A DNA stretch of 64,000 bases from Oceanitalea sp047302425 (lineage in GTDB: Bacteria; Actinomycetota; Actinomycetes; Actinomycetales; Actinomycetaceae), in assembly GCF_047302425.1 (NCBI RefSeq), contig NZ_CP154855.1:558001-622000 (forward strand). The letters are read 5' to 3'. Under the pieces are notes generated by a model, which had not been told where the DNA came from, searched no databases, and saw nothing but the letters and a program-made list of their open reading frames with translations. Below, one piece after another: positions 1 to 6,906 of this stretch (positions are counted from its first letter, which is position 1; the number at the start of each line of letters is the position of its first letter). Made by a program: the position numbers and the translations under genes.

Positions 1-870
1 CTCGCCGGTGCCCGCGACGCGTGGGCCGGGACCGTCGTCGCGCTCTTCCAGCCGGCGGAGGAGCTGGGCGCGGGCGCGCAGCGCATGGTCGACGACGGCC
101 TCGCCGACCTCGTCCCGCGCCCGGACGTGGCACTGGCCCAGCACGTCCTCGCCTACCCGGCCGGCACGGTCGCGACCCGCCCGGGCCCTTTCCTCTCGAT
201 CGGCGAGACGCTGCGCGTCACGGTCTTCGGGCGCGGCAGCCACGGCTCGATGCCGCACCTGTCCGTCGACCCGGCGGTGCTCGCCGCGATGATCGTCGTG
301 CGACTCCAGGCGGTGGTCGCCCGCGAGGTGCAGCCGGGGGAGTTCGCCGTCCTCACCGTCGGGAAGGTGGCCGTGGGGGAGCGGGGCAACATCATCGACG
401 ACCACGCCGTCCTCGAGCTCAACCTGCGCGCCTACAGTGAGGAGGTCCGGGACCAGCTCGTCGCCGCCGTCGAGCGCGTCGTCCGCGCCGAGTGCGCGGC
501 GTCGGGCTCCCCGCGGCAGCCGGAGATCGAGCACACCGACCGCTTCCCCCTCACCGACAACGACCCCGAGGCGACGGCGCGGGTCGCCGCCGCCTTCGCC
601 GCCCACTTCGGGGACGCCGCCACGACGGCGGGGCGGCAGACGGCGAGCGAGGACTTCTCCCACGTGCCCGCCGCCCTCGGCGTCCCCTCCACCTACTGGG
701 CGCTGGGCGGCGTCGACCCCGAGCGCTACCGGGCCGCGGCCGAGCGGGGGACCCTCACCCAGGACGTGCCCGGGAACCACTCCCCGGCCTTCGCCCCCGT
801 GCTCCGGCCCACCCTCGAGACCGGCACGGCCGCCGTCGTCGTCGCCGCCCTCGCCTGGCTCGGCCGCTGA
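1..870 (+). CDS. M20-family metal-dependent amidohydrolase, 5'-truncated
   Basis: The frame is open from the first base, so the N-terminus is outside the window; 289 residues remain. They match the second part of M20D amidohydrolases (hippurate / IAA-amino acid / N-acyl amino acid hydrolases), which use two metal ions to cleave an amide bond in the cytoplasm. The FQPAEE motif about residue 17 of the fragment carries the catalytic glutamate pair. The lid/dimerisation domain follows with GSHGSMPH near residue 80, and the late DFSHVPA segment near residue 218 belongs to the returning catalytic domain. The N-terminal metal-binding H-x-D stretch is missing because of the cut. A short hairpin (871-885) follows the stop. 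The substrate cannot be read from sequence; family assignment is firm. Confidence 0.9.
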   Translation, partial: LAGARDAWAGTVVALFQPAEELGAGAQRMVDDGLADLVPRPDVALAQHVLAYPAGTVATRPGPFLSIGETLRVTVFGRGSHGSMPHLSVDPAVLAAMIVVRLQAVVAREVQPGEFAVLTVGKVAVGERGNIIDDHAVLELNLRAYSEEVRDQLVAAVERVVRAECAASGSPRQPEIEHTDRFPLTDNDPEATARVAAAFAAHFGDAATTAGRQTASEDFSHVPAALGVPSTYWALGGVDPERYRAAAERGTLTQDVPGNHSPAFAPVLRPTLETGTAAVVVAALAWLGR

Positions 871-885
871 CCGCCCGCGCGGCGG
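871..885. terminator. Short GC hairpin after the amidohydrolase
   Basis: CCGCC/GGCGG arms of 5 bp around a 5-nt loop start right after the stop codon. There is no T-run, so it is at best a weak or Rho-assisted terminator. Confidence 0.3.
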
Positions 886-896
886 GTATGAGACAC

Positions 897-908
897 TTGT
901 CGCGACAA
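897..908. promoter_or_regulatory. Perfect 12-bp palindrome upstream of the riboswitch
   Basis: TTGTCGCGACAA is a perfect palindrome about 25 bases before the first glycine aptamer, where the promoter of the riboswitch transcript should lie. A dimeric repressor site is the simplest reading, but no cognate regulator is encoded beside it. Confidence 0.4.
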
Positions 909-924
909 CATCACAGCCTTCGAC

Positions 925-1100
925 TCGCGGCGGGAGAGACCCGCACGTGCGGGCGCCGAAGGAGCAACCTCCCCGGAAACTCTCAGGCCCCCATACCGCC
1001 ACGGCGAGGCACCTCTGGAAAGCAGCCTCAGGGCTCACCGACGGGGAAGTACGGGCCGGCGCCCGTGGAAAACTCTCAGGTCCGATGACAGAGCGGGGAA
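925..1100 (+). promoter_or_regulatory. Tandem glycine riboswitch (two aptamers)
   Basis: Two glycine aptamers are recognisable by conserved blocks. Aptamer I has GGGAGAG (about 932), GCCGAAGGAGCAA (954-966) and AAACTCTCAGGC (978-988). Aptamer II has CTCTGGAAAGC (about 1013), CACCGACGGGGAAGT (1036-1050), AAACTCTCAGGT (1070-1081) and the closing GACAGAG (1087-1093). A GC hairpin (GCGCGC arms, 1115-1130) and then a GAGGAG ribosome-binding site (1139-1144) follow before the ATG at 1150, so the expression platform may act on translation. The family is known to switch on glycine cleavage or export genes when glycine is high. Here it precedes a transporter gene, not gcvT. Confidence 0.93.
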
Positions 1101-1149
1101 CGGTCCCTGCTCCCGCGCGCTCACGCGCGCCCGTCATCGAGGAGTCCCC

Positions 1150-2130
1150 ATGGCTCTCACCCTCGACGCCCCCGCGCCCACGACGTCCGCCCGCCGCGTC
1201 CCGCGGATGCACCGCCGGCTCGGCATCGCCGCGATCCTCGCCTCGGCCACGGCGATGGGCCTGGCCGGGCTCTTCGGCCGCCTCGCCTCCCCGCCGGGCG
1301 CCGTCATCGGCGAGACGCTCACCCTCGGGCGGATGGCCGTGGGCGCGCTCGGCATGGTCGTCGTGCTCGCCGCGGGCCGCCGGCTGTCGGTGCTGCGCCG
1401 CACCCGCGTCTCGTGGTCGGTCGTCCTCGGCGGCGTCTTCCTCGGCCTGTCCCTGGCCACCTACCTGTCCGCCACGGTCCTCACCGTGCTCTCCCGCGCC
1501 GTCGCCCTCCACTACCTGGGCCCGGTGATCGCGACCGTCCTCGCGCGGGTCGTCCTCAAGGAGAAGGCGCGCGGTCTCGAGCTCCTCACCCTGGCGCTGA
1601 GCTTCGCCGGGATGGTGCTGGCCACCGGGCTCGTGGACGCCGCCGTGCCCACCGACGACCAGCTCCTCGGGGACGTCCTCGCCGCCGTCTCCGGGCTGCT
1701 CTACGGCGGCGCGCTGCTGTGCTACCGCTACCGCGCCGACATGCCCGCCGACGTCCGCAACTTCTGGAACTTCACCTTCGGTGCACTGGGGACCGCGGGG
1801 ATGGTCGCGGTCACCCGCCCGGACATGTCGGGGATGACGGCGGAGAACTGGCTGTGGGCGGGCCTGTTCTTCGTCGTGTGCGGCTCCCTCGCGCTCGGGC
1901 TGCTCGTCGTCGCCGGCATGCACCTGCGCTCGGTCGAGCTGTCGGCGCTGTCCTACTGGGAGGTCGTCGTCGCGATGCTCCTCGGGGCGGCCGTCTACGG
2001 CGAGACCGTCTCGCCGCTCGCCGCGGTGGGGGCCGTGCTCATCGTCGTCGGGGCGGTGACCGCCGTGGGTGCCGGTCGCCGGCGCCGTGCGCGGCTCGTG
2101 TCAGAGGCGGGTGCCACACTGCGGGCATGA
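1150..2130 (+). CDS. EamA/DMT-family transporter under glycine riboswitch
   Basis: A 326-residue integral membrane protein of the drug/metabolite transporter superfamily. Two EamA repeats make about ten hydrophobic helices; the second repeat ends with a YWEVVVAMLLG stretch and a helix typical of the family's C-terminal glutamate-bearing segment. It starts at an ATG with GAGGAG five bases upstream. Members export amino acids, metabolites or drugs across the cytoplasmic membrane. The tandem glycine riboswitch directly upstream suggests an exporter for glycine or a closely related small amino acid, expressed when glycine accumulates; that is an inference from context, since the protein sequence does not specify a substrate. 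The downstream gene overlaps by ATGA and is probably co-transcribed. Confidence 0.9.
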   Translation: MALTLDAPAPTTSARRVPRMHRRLGIAAILASATAMGLAGLFGRLASPPGAVIGETLTLGRMAVGALGMVVVLAAGRRLSVLRRTRVSWSVVLGGVFLGLSLATYLSATVLTVLSRAVALHYLGPVIATVLARVVLKEKARGLELLTLALSFAGMVLATGLVDAAVPTDDQLLGDVLAAVSGLLYGGALLCYRYRADMPADVRNFWNFTFGALGTAGMVAVTRPDMSGMTAENWLWAGLFFVVCGSLALGLLVVAGMHLRSVELSALSYWEVVVAMLLGAAVYGETVSPLAAVGAVLIVVGAVTAVGAGRRRRARLVSEAGATLRA

Positions 2131-2522
2131 GGAGCCGCCACATCAGCCGGGTCGTCGCCGCCTCGCCCGCCGTCGTCTACGAGTACGCGGCGGACCCGGC
2201 CAACCTTCCCGCGTGGGCCGCGGGGCTCGCCGAGGGCGAGGTGCGCCAGGAGGGGGACGCCGTCGTCGTCGACTCGCCGATGGGGCGGGTCGAGGTCACC
2301 TTCGTCCGCCGCAACCCCTTCGGCGTCCTCGACCACGACGTCCGCCTGCCGTCCGGCGAGGTCGTCACGAACCCGGTGCGCGTGCTCGCCCACCCCGAGG
2401 GCGCGGAGGTCGTGTTCACCCTCCGTCAGCTCGGGCTGAGCGACGCCGACTTCGAGCGGGACGCCGCGATGGTCGAGCGTGACCTCGAGGCGCTCGCGCG
2501 CATCGTCGAGGGCGACGCCTAG
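2127..2522 (+). CDS. SRPBCC (START-like) family protein
   Basis: A 131-residue soluble protein with the outline of the SRPBCC/polyketide cyclase fold: an N-terminal 'VVAASPAVVYEYAADPANLPAW' type segment (shortened here to its sense: strand, then the Y-x-x-AADP-x-x-LPAW motif), five or so beta strands, and a long C-terminal helix containing ERDLEALARI. Such proteins bind hydrophobic ligands in a deep cavity; no catalytic residues can be assigned. The ATG overlaps the stop of the transporter gene (ATGA, 2127-2130), so translation is coupled. It converges with the MaoC gene and the two genes share the bases CTAG (2519-2522), which provide a TAG stop on each strand. Function remains unknown. Confidence 0.8.
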   Translation: MRSRHISRVVAASPAVVYEYAADPANLPAWAAGLAEGEVRQEGDAVVVDSPMGRVEVTFVRRNPFGVLDHDVRLPSGEVVTNPVRVLAHPEGAEVVFTLRQLGLSDADFERDAAMVERDLEALARIVEGDA

Positions 2523-3406
2523 GGACGGGGCGTCACCGAGCCGGTGAGGTGGACCTTGCCGGACCGCGGGTGGCGGCCGGCGTAGCGCACGCCGTCGCCC
2601 GCCGCGTCGATGCTCAGCGCCACCCTGCCGGGCAGCAGCACCGGCTTGGCGAAGTCCACCTCCCACGTGAAGGCGTCCCCGCGGAAGCGGGCGAGCTGGG
2701 CCAGTGCCCGGGAGGCGGTGTACATCCCGTGCGCGATCGGGCGGGGGAAGCCGAAGGCCCGCGCCCCGAGCCGCGAGACGTGGATGGGGTTGCGGTCCCC
2801 GGACACCTCCGCGTAGCGCTTGCCGGTGTCCGCACCCAGCGACCACACCGAGACGACGTCGCCGCCCGGCTCCGGCGCCTCCACGGAGGACGACGACGGC
2901 GCCTCCTCCGCGGCGCCCGGCAGCGCGGTGCCGCGGGCGAGGTAGGTCGACACGCCCTCCCACACCGTCTCCCCGCCGGCCTCGACCGTGACGGCGAGGT
3001 CGACGAGCGTGCCCTTGCGGTGCGCCCGCGGGGAGCGGGCCTCGGCCCGGGCGCTCAGCTCCTCCCCGAGGAGCACCGGCCGGTGCTCCTCGACCCGGTT
3101 GGCGGTGTGGACCATGCCGAGCACCGGCAGCGGGAAGTCGGGCCGCACCATGAGCGCCATCGCGAGCGGGAAGGCGAGGACGTGGACGTAGCCGGCGGGC
3201 AGCTCATCGGTCCCCGGCTCCCCGAGGAGCTCCTGGTAGGCCGACAGGGTCGCGGGGTCGGCGCGCAGGCCGTCCGCCACGTAGGCGACGTCCGGGAGGC
3301 TGTGGGCCACCGCGCCGCGGCGCATCGTCGTGCGTGCGGTGGCCGCCAGCGCCCGGGAGTAGAGCGAGCCGAGGCTGGGGACGGGCTCGAGGCGCTGCTC
3401 GCGCAT
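2519..3406 (-). CDS. MaoC-like (R)-specific enoyl-CoA hydratase, HtdX type
   Basis: A 295-residue double hot-dog protein. The C-terminal half contains the hydratase-2 motif: DRNPIHVS, then FGFPRPIAHGMYTASRALA, with the Asp/His catalytic pair of MaoC enzymes. The N-terminal half resembles the acyl-CoA-binding hot dog of FAS-type dehydratases. It would hydrate trans-2-enoyl-CoA/ACP to (R)-3-hydroxyacyl derivatives. The ATG at 3406 is chosen because it overlaps the upstream stop (TGATG junction); an in-frame ATG nine codons earlier lies inside fabG. It is last in a maoC-fabG-thiolase operon whose order and product types match Rv0241c (htdX), Rv0242c (fabG4) and Rv0243 (fadA2) of M. tuberculosis. 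Partner in beta-oxidation or elongation is therefore likely. Confidence 0.88.
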   Translation of the reverse strand: MREQRLEPVPSLGSLYSRALAATARTTMRRGAVAHSLPDVAYVADGLRADPATLSAYQELLGEPGTDELPAGYVHVLAFPLAMALMVRPDFPLPVLGMVHTANRVEEHRPVLLGEELSARAEARSPRAHRKGTLVDLAVTVEAGGETVWEGVSTYLARGTALPGAAEEAPSSSSVEAPEPGGDVVSVWSLGADTGKRYAEVSGDRNPIHVSRLGARAFGFPRPIAHGMYTASRALAQLARFRGDAFTWEVDFAKPVLLPGRVALSIDAAGDGVRYAGRHPRSGKVHLTGSVTPRP

Positions 3407-4767
3407 CACTGCCCCACCAGGTTCTGGCCGCACACCCGCAGCACCTGCCCGTTGACTCCGCCCGCCTGCGGCGAGGCGAGGAAGGCGATGGCCTCGGCGA
3501 CGTCCACCGGCTGCCCACCCTGCTGCAGCGAGTTCGCCCGGCGGGCCACCTGCCGCGGCACCGGCGGGATCTTCGCCGTCATGTCCGTCTCGATGAACCC
3601 GGGGGCGACGGCGTTGGCCGTCGCCCCGTTGGCCGCGACGACCGGTGCGAGCGCCCGGGTCATCCCGATGATCCCGGCCTTGGCCGCCGCGTAGTTCGTC
3701 TGCCCGCGGTTGCCGGCGATCCCGGAGGTCGAGGCCAGGGAGATGATCCGCCCGCCCGCGCCCAGCTCCCCGGCGAAGGTCTCGTTCATCCGCAGCGGCG
3801 CGAGGACGTTGACGGCGAGGAGGTCGTTCCAGCGGTCGTCGGTCATGTTGGCGAGCAGCTTGTCCCGCAGGATGCCGGCGTTGTGGACGACGACGTCGAG
3901 GCGCCCGTGGCGCTCGCGGACGTGCGAGAGGATCCGCTCGGCGGCGTCCTCCGCGGTGATGTCGAGCTGCAGCGCACTGCCGCGGACCTCGTTCATCACC
4001 CGGCTCAGCGCCTCCCCGGCGGCCGACACGTCGACGCCGACCACCCGGGCGCCGTCCCGGGCGAGCACCTTGACGATCGCCGCGCCGATGCCGCGAGCGG
4101 CACCCGTGACGACGGCGACCATCCCCTCGAGGGGACGGGTCCAGTCGGCCGGGGCGACGCCGTCGGCGGAGGCGACGTGGAGCGGCTGCCCGTCGACGAA
4201 GGCCGAGCGGGCCGACAGGAAGAAGCGCAGCGCCCCGACGACGGAGGGTGCGCCCACGGGCACCTCACCGCCGAGGACGACGCCGTTGGCGGTCGCACCC
4301 GCCCGCAGCTCCTTGGCCAGGGAGCGGAGGAAGCCGTCCACGCCCTGGCGGACCGCGACGACGGCGGGATCGGTCGCGTCGTCGGCGCGGCGGGAGACCG
4401 TGACGATGCGCGCCCCGGGGGCCAGACGGCGCAGGACGCCGCCGAGCGCGAGGGCCGGGCCGGCGAGGTCCGCCGGGGAGCTCGCCTCGGTGAGGACGAG
4501 GACGACGCCGCCCCAGCGGCGGCCCTTGCCCAGCTCCTGGGGGTCGCGGCGGACGTCGAGGTCCCAGCCGAGGAGGGTCTCGGCGAGCTCGTCGGCGGCG
4601 CGCACGGAGGCGCCGTCGTCGAGCACGAGGACGGGGCCGGGGACGAGCGGCTGGTCGACGCTCGCCGGGTCGGTGCGGCGCAGGCGGGCGGGCTGGGGCA
4701 GGCCGAGCTTCTTGGCCACGGTCTTCCCGGTGCCGCCGGAGACGAGCTCGAGGTAGCGGTCGCTCAT
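3406..4767 (-). CDS. fabG4: Long 3-oxoacyl-(ACP/CoA) reductase, FabG4 type
   Basis: 453 residues, far longer than ordinary FabG (about 245) and nearly the length of mycobacterial FabG4 (454). About 200 N-terminal residues form a flavodoxin-like extra domain without an intact nucleotide-binding loop. The C-terminal SDR domain holds the TGAARGIG cofactor motif (around residue 220), the NAG motif, the catalytic Ser (SLASTSG), and the Y-x-x-x-K pair in NYAAAKAG, then PGFIETDMT. High-molecular-weight FabG enzymes prefer NADH and act on CoA-linked 3-oxoacyl or 3-hydroxyacyl substrates. The ATG at 4767 overlaps the thiolase stop, and its own stop overlaps the MaoC start, giving a tightly coupled three-gene operon. 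The gene symbol follows the mycobacterial orthologue by length, domain plan and neighbours. Confidence 0.9.
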   Translation of the reverse strand: MSDRYLELVSGGTGKTVAKKLGLPQPARLRRTDPASVDQPLVPGPVLVLDDGASVRAADELAETLLGWDLDVRRDPQELGKGRRWGGVVLVLTEASSPADLAGPALALGGVLRRLAPGARIVTVSRRADDATDPAVVAVRQGVDGFLRSLAKELRAGATANGVVLGGEVPVGAPSVVGALRFFLSARSAFVDGQPLHVASADGVAPADWTRPLEGMVAVVTGAARGIGAAIVKVLARDGARVVGVDVSAAGEALSRVMNEVRGSALQLDITAEDAAERILSHVRERHGRLDVVVHNAGILRDKLLANMTDDRWNDLLAVNVLAPLRMNETFAGELGAGGRIISLASTSGIAGNRGQTNYAAAKAGIIGMTRALAPVVAANGATANAVAPGFIETDMTAKIPPVPRQVARRANSLQQGGQPVDVAEAIAFLASPQAGGVNGQVLRVCGQNLVGQ

Positions 4768-6065
4768 CACGCCTCCAGGATCATCGCGGTGGCCTGGCCG
4801 CCGGCGGCGCACACGGAGATGAGGCCGCGCACCGGGGCGCCGGTCGCGGCCTTCTTCTCGGCGAGGAGCTTGGCCAGCGTGCCGACGATCCGCCCACCGG
4901 TGGCGCCGAAGGGGTGCCCGGCGGCGAGGGAGGAGCCGGTGACGTTGAGCCGGTCCGGGGCGACGGTGCCGAGCGGCTCGCGGCCCAGGCGCTCGCGGCA
5001 GAACTCCGCGTCGTTCCAGGCGGCGAGCGTGGTGAGGACGGTGCTGGCGAAGGCCTCGTGGATCTCGACGAAGTCGAAGTCCTCGAGCGTGAGGCCGTGG
5101 CGCTCGAGCAGCCGCGGCACGGCGTAGCAGCCGCCCATGAGGAGGCCCTCGGCGCCGCTCGTGAAGTCGACGGCCGCCGTCTGGGCGTCGACGACGCGGG
5201 CGAGGGCGGGCAGACCGCGCTCGGCGGCCCACTCCTCGGTGGCGAGGAGGACGGCGGAGGCGCCGTCGGACAGCGGCGTGGAGTTGCCCGCCGTCATCGT
5301 CGGGTTGTCGCTGCCCGGGGCGGTAAAGGCGGTGCGGAGCTTGCCGAGCTTCTCCATCGAGGTGTCGGCGCGGAGGAACTCGTCGCGGGTGACGCCGCGG
5401 TAGGGGGTGAGGAGGTCGTCGAAGAAGCCGCGGTCGTAGGCGGCGGCGAGGTTCTGGTGGGAGCGCAGCGCGAGCTCGTCCTGCTGCTCGCGGGTGATGC
5501 CCCAGCGCTCGGTCGTGATGGCCTGGTGCTGGCCCATGCTCAGCCCGGTGCGCGGCTCGGCGGTGTCGGGGGCGACGGGCGCGAGGTCCTTGGGGCGGAC
5601 CGCGGCGAGGGCCTTGAGCCGCTCGGGCAGGGTCTTGGCGCGCGAGGCACGCAAGATCGTGCGGCGCAGGCGGTCGGAGACCACGATCGGGGCGTCGGAC
5701 GCGGAGTCGACGCCGCCGCCGACGCCCACGTCGACCTGGCCGAGGGCGATCTTGTTGCTCACCCCGATGATCGCCTCCAGGCCCGTGGCGCAGGCGCGCT
5801 GGACGTCGTAGGCCGGGGTGTGCGGGTCGAGGGAGGAGCCGAGGACGACCTCGCGGGTGAGGTTGAAGTCGCGGGAGTGCTTGAGGACGGCGCCGGCGCT
5901 GACCTCGTCGAGCCGCTCGCCGGCGAGGCCGAAACGGGCGACGAGGCCCTCGAGGGCGGCGGTGAGCATGTCCTTGTTGGACGACGCGGCGTAGCGGCCG
6001 CCTGCGCGGGCGAAGGGGATGCGGTTCGCTCCGACGACGACCGCCGGGCGGATGGATGAGGTCAC
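4767..6065 (-). CDS. Acetyl-CoA C-acyltransferase (thiolase), FadA2/FadI-like
   Basis: A 432-residue thiolase. It starts with RPAVVVGANRIPFARAGG, has the nucleophile cysteine in VQRACATGLEAI (near residue 95), the GGVDSASDAP loop, the NHE-like 'VEIHEAFAST' histidine motif and the C-terminal CAAGGQATAM with the second catalytic cysteine. It would cleave 3-ketoacyl-CoA to acetyl-CoA plus a shortened acyl-CoA, or condense in reverse. A GTG start at 6065 was chosen because GAAGGAA sits seven bases upstream (6073-6079); longer in-frame extensions run through the divergent operator region. Reductase and hydratase genes follow with one- to four-base overlaps. Probably repressed from the inverted repeats at 6090-6140 by the divergent TetR. 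Confidence 0.93.
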   Translation of the reverse strand: MTSSIRPAVVVGANRIPFARAGGRYAASSNKDMLTAALEGLVARFGLAGERLDEVSAGAVLKHSRDFNLTREVVLGSSLDPHTPAYDVQRACATGLEAIIGVSNKIALGQVDVGVGGGVDSASDAPIVVSDRLRRTILRASRAKTLPERLKALAAVRPKDLAPVAPDTAEPRTGLSMGQHQAITTERWGITREQQDELALRSHQNLAAAYDRGFFDDLLTPYRGVTRDEFLRADTSMEKLGKLRTAFTAPGSDNPTMTAGNSTPLSDGASAVLLATEEWAAERGLPALARVVDAQTAAVDFTSGAEGLLMGGCYAVPRLLERHGLTLEDFDFVEIHEAFASTVLTTLAAWNDAEFCRERLGREPLGTVAPDRLNVTGSSLAAGHPFGATGGRIVGTLAKLLAEKKAATGAPVRGLISVCAAGGQATAMILEA

Positions 6066-6089
6066 GACGTTGTTCCTTCGGATCGGGTG

Positions 6090-6103
6090 GGGACCAAGGT
6101 CCC
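6090..6103. promoter_or_regulatory. GGGACC-AA-GGTCCC inverted repeat
   Basis: Six-base perfect arms separated by two bases in the thiolase/tetR intergenic region, between the larger 6118-6140 repeat and the thiolase ribosome-binding site. It may be a second regulator site or a hairpin in the thiolase leader. Confidence 0.4.
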
Positions 6104-6117
6104 TGGCAATCGTGAGA

Positions 6118-6140
6118 CCGAGAGTACCTGATACTCTCGG
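6118..6140. promoter_or_regulatory. Perfect 9-bp inverted repeat, probable TetR operator
   Basis: CCGAGAGTA and TACTCTCGG flank five bases (CCTGA). The right arm contains TACTCT (6132-6137), a good -10 box seven bases before the GTG of the tetR gene, so binding here would block the tetR promoter and sit upstream of the thiolase operon. Divergent TetR genes usually bind exactly such a repeat. Confidence 0.72.
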
Positions 6141-6144
6141 TTTC

Positions 6145-6906
6145 GTGATGCCGAGCACACCTGCCGAGGACGACGTGCGCGTCGACGGTCGTGACGCCCG
6201 ATGGGCCGAGCACCGCAGCTCACGGCGCGCCGAGCTCGTGCACGCCGCCCGCCGGGCGGTGCACCACCGCGGGCCGGACCTGTCGATGGACGACCTCGCC
6301 GCGGAGATCGGGACCTCGAAGTCGATCATCTACCGCTACTTCACCGACAAGTCAGGGCTGCAGAGCGCCGTGGGCGCCGCGGTCATCGAGGACCTGCGCG
6401 GGGCGCTCGGCGAGGTGAGCGAGCGGGTCACCCGCCCGCGGGACCGCATCGCCGCGATGGTCGACGTCTACCTCGGCATCGTCGAGTCCTCCGCCGCGGT
6501 CTACGCCTTCGTCACCCAGCCCGAGGCCACGGCCACCGCCGGGGCGTTGCGCGGCTTCGTCGCGGAGATCGAGGACATCGTCGCCGCGGCGCTGCTGCCC
6601 GTGCTCCGCCACGGCGGCGGCGCGGCGGAGGAGGACCACGCGCTGGCCGCCCTGTGGGGTGCCGGGGTCGTGGGCCACGTCCGCAGCGCCGCCGAGCGCT
6701 GGATCGCCGCCCGCGGCGCCGACACCCCACCCCCCGCCGAGGACGGCGCTCCCGCCGTCGAGAGCGACATCGCCACCATGGACCGCGCCGAGCTCGCGGC
6801 CCACATCACCGACTGGCTGTGGACGGGGGCGATGGGCGTCGCCCGCCGCTCCCGCAACGCCAGCACCCGTACCGAGACCGACGACGCGATCGGAGACCCG
6901 ACATGA
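6145..6906 (+). CDS. TetR/AcrR-family transcriptional regulator
   Basis: 253 residues with an N-terminal TetR helix-turn-helix at about residues 30-75: RAELVHAARRAVHHRG, MDDLAAEIGTSKSIIYRYF, TDKSGL. The C-terminal ligand domain is not diagnostic but resembles regulators of fatty-acid degradation. The GTG at 6145 lies seven bases after TACTCT with no Shine-Dalgarno, suggesting a leaderless transcript; ATG 6148 is the next in-frame start and would change the product by one residue. It is divergent from the thiolase-fabG-maoC operon and overlaps the acyl-CoA dehydrogenase start by ATGA, so it probably controls both wings through the repeat at 6118-6140, with an acyl-CoA as a plausible inducer (inference). 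Confidence 0.88.
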   Translation: MMPSTPAEDDVRVDGRDARWAEHRSSRRAELVHAARRAVHHRGPDLSMDDLAAEIGTSKSIIYRYFTDKSGLQSAVGAAVIEDLRGALGEVSERVTRPRDRIAAMVDVYLGIVESSAAVYAFVTQPEATATAGALRGFVAEIEDIVAAALLPVLRHGGGAAEEDHALAALWGAGVVGHVRSAAERWIAARGADTPPPAEDGAPAVESDIATMDRAELAAHITDWLWTGAMGVARRSRNASTRTETDDAIGDPT

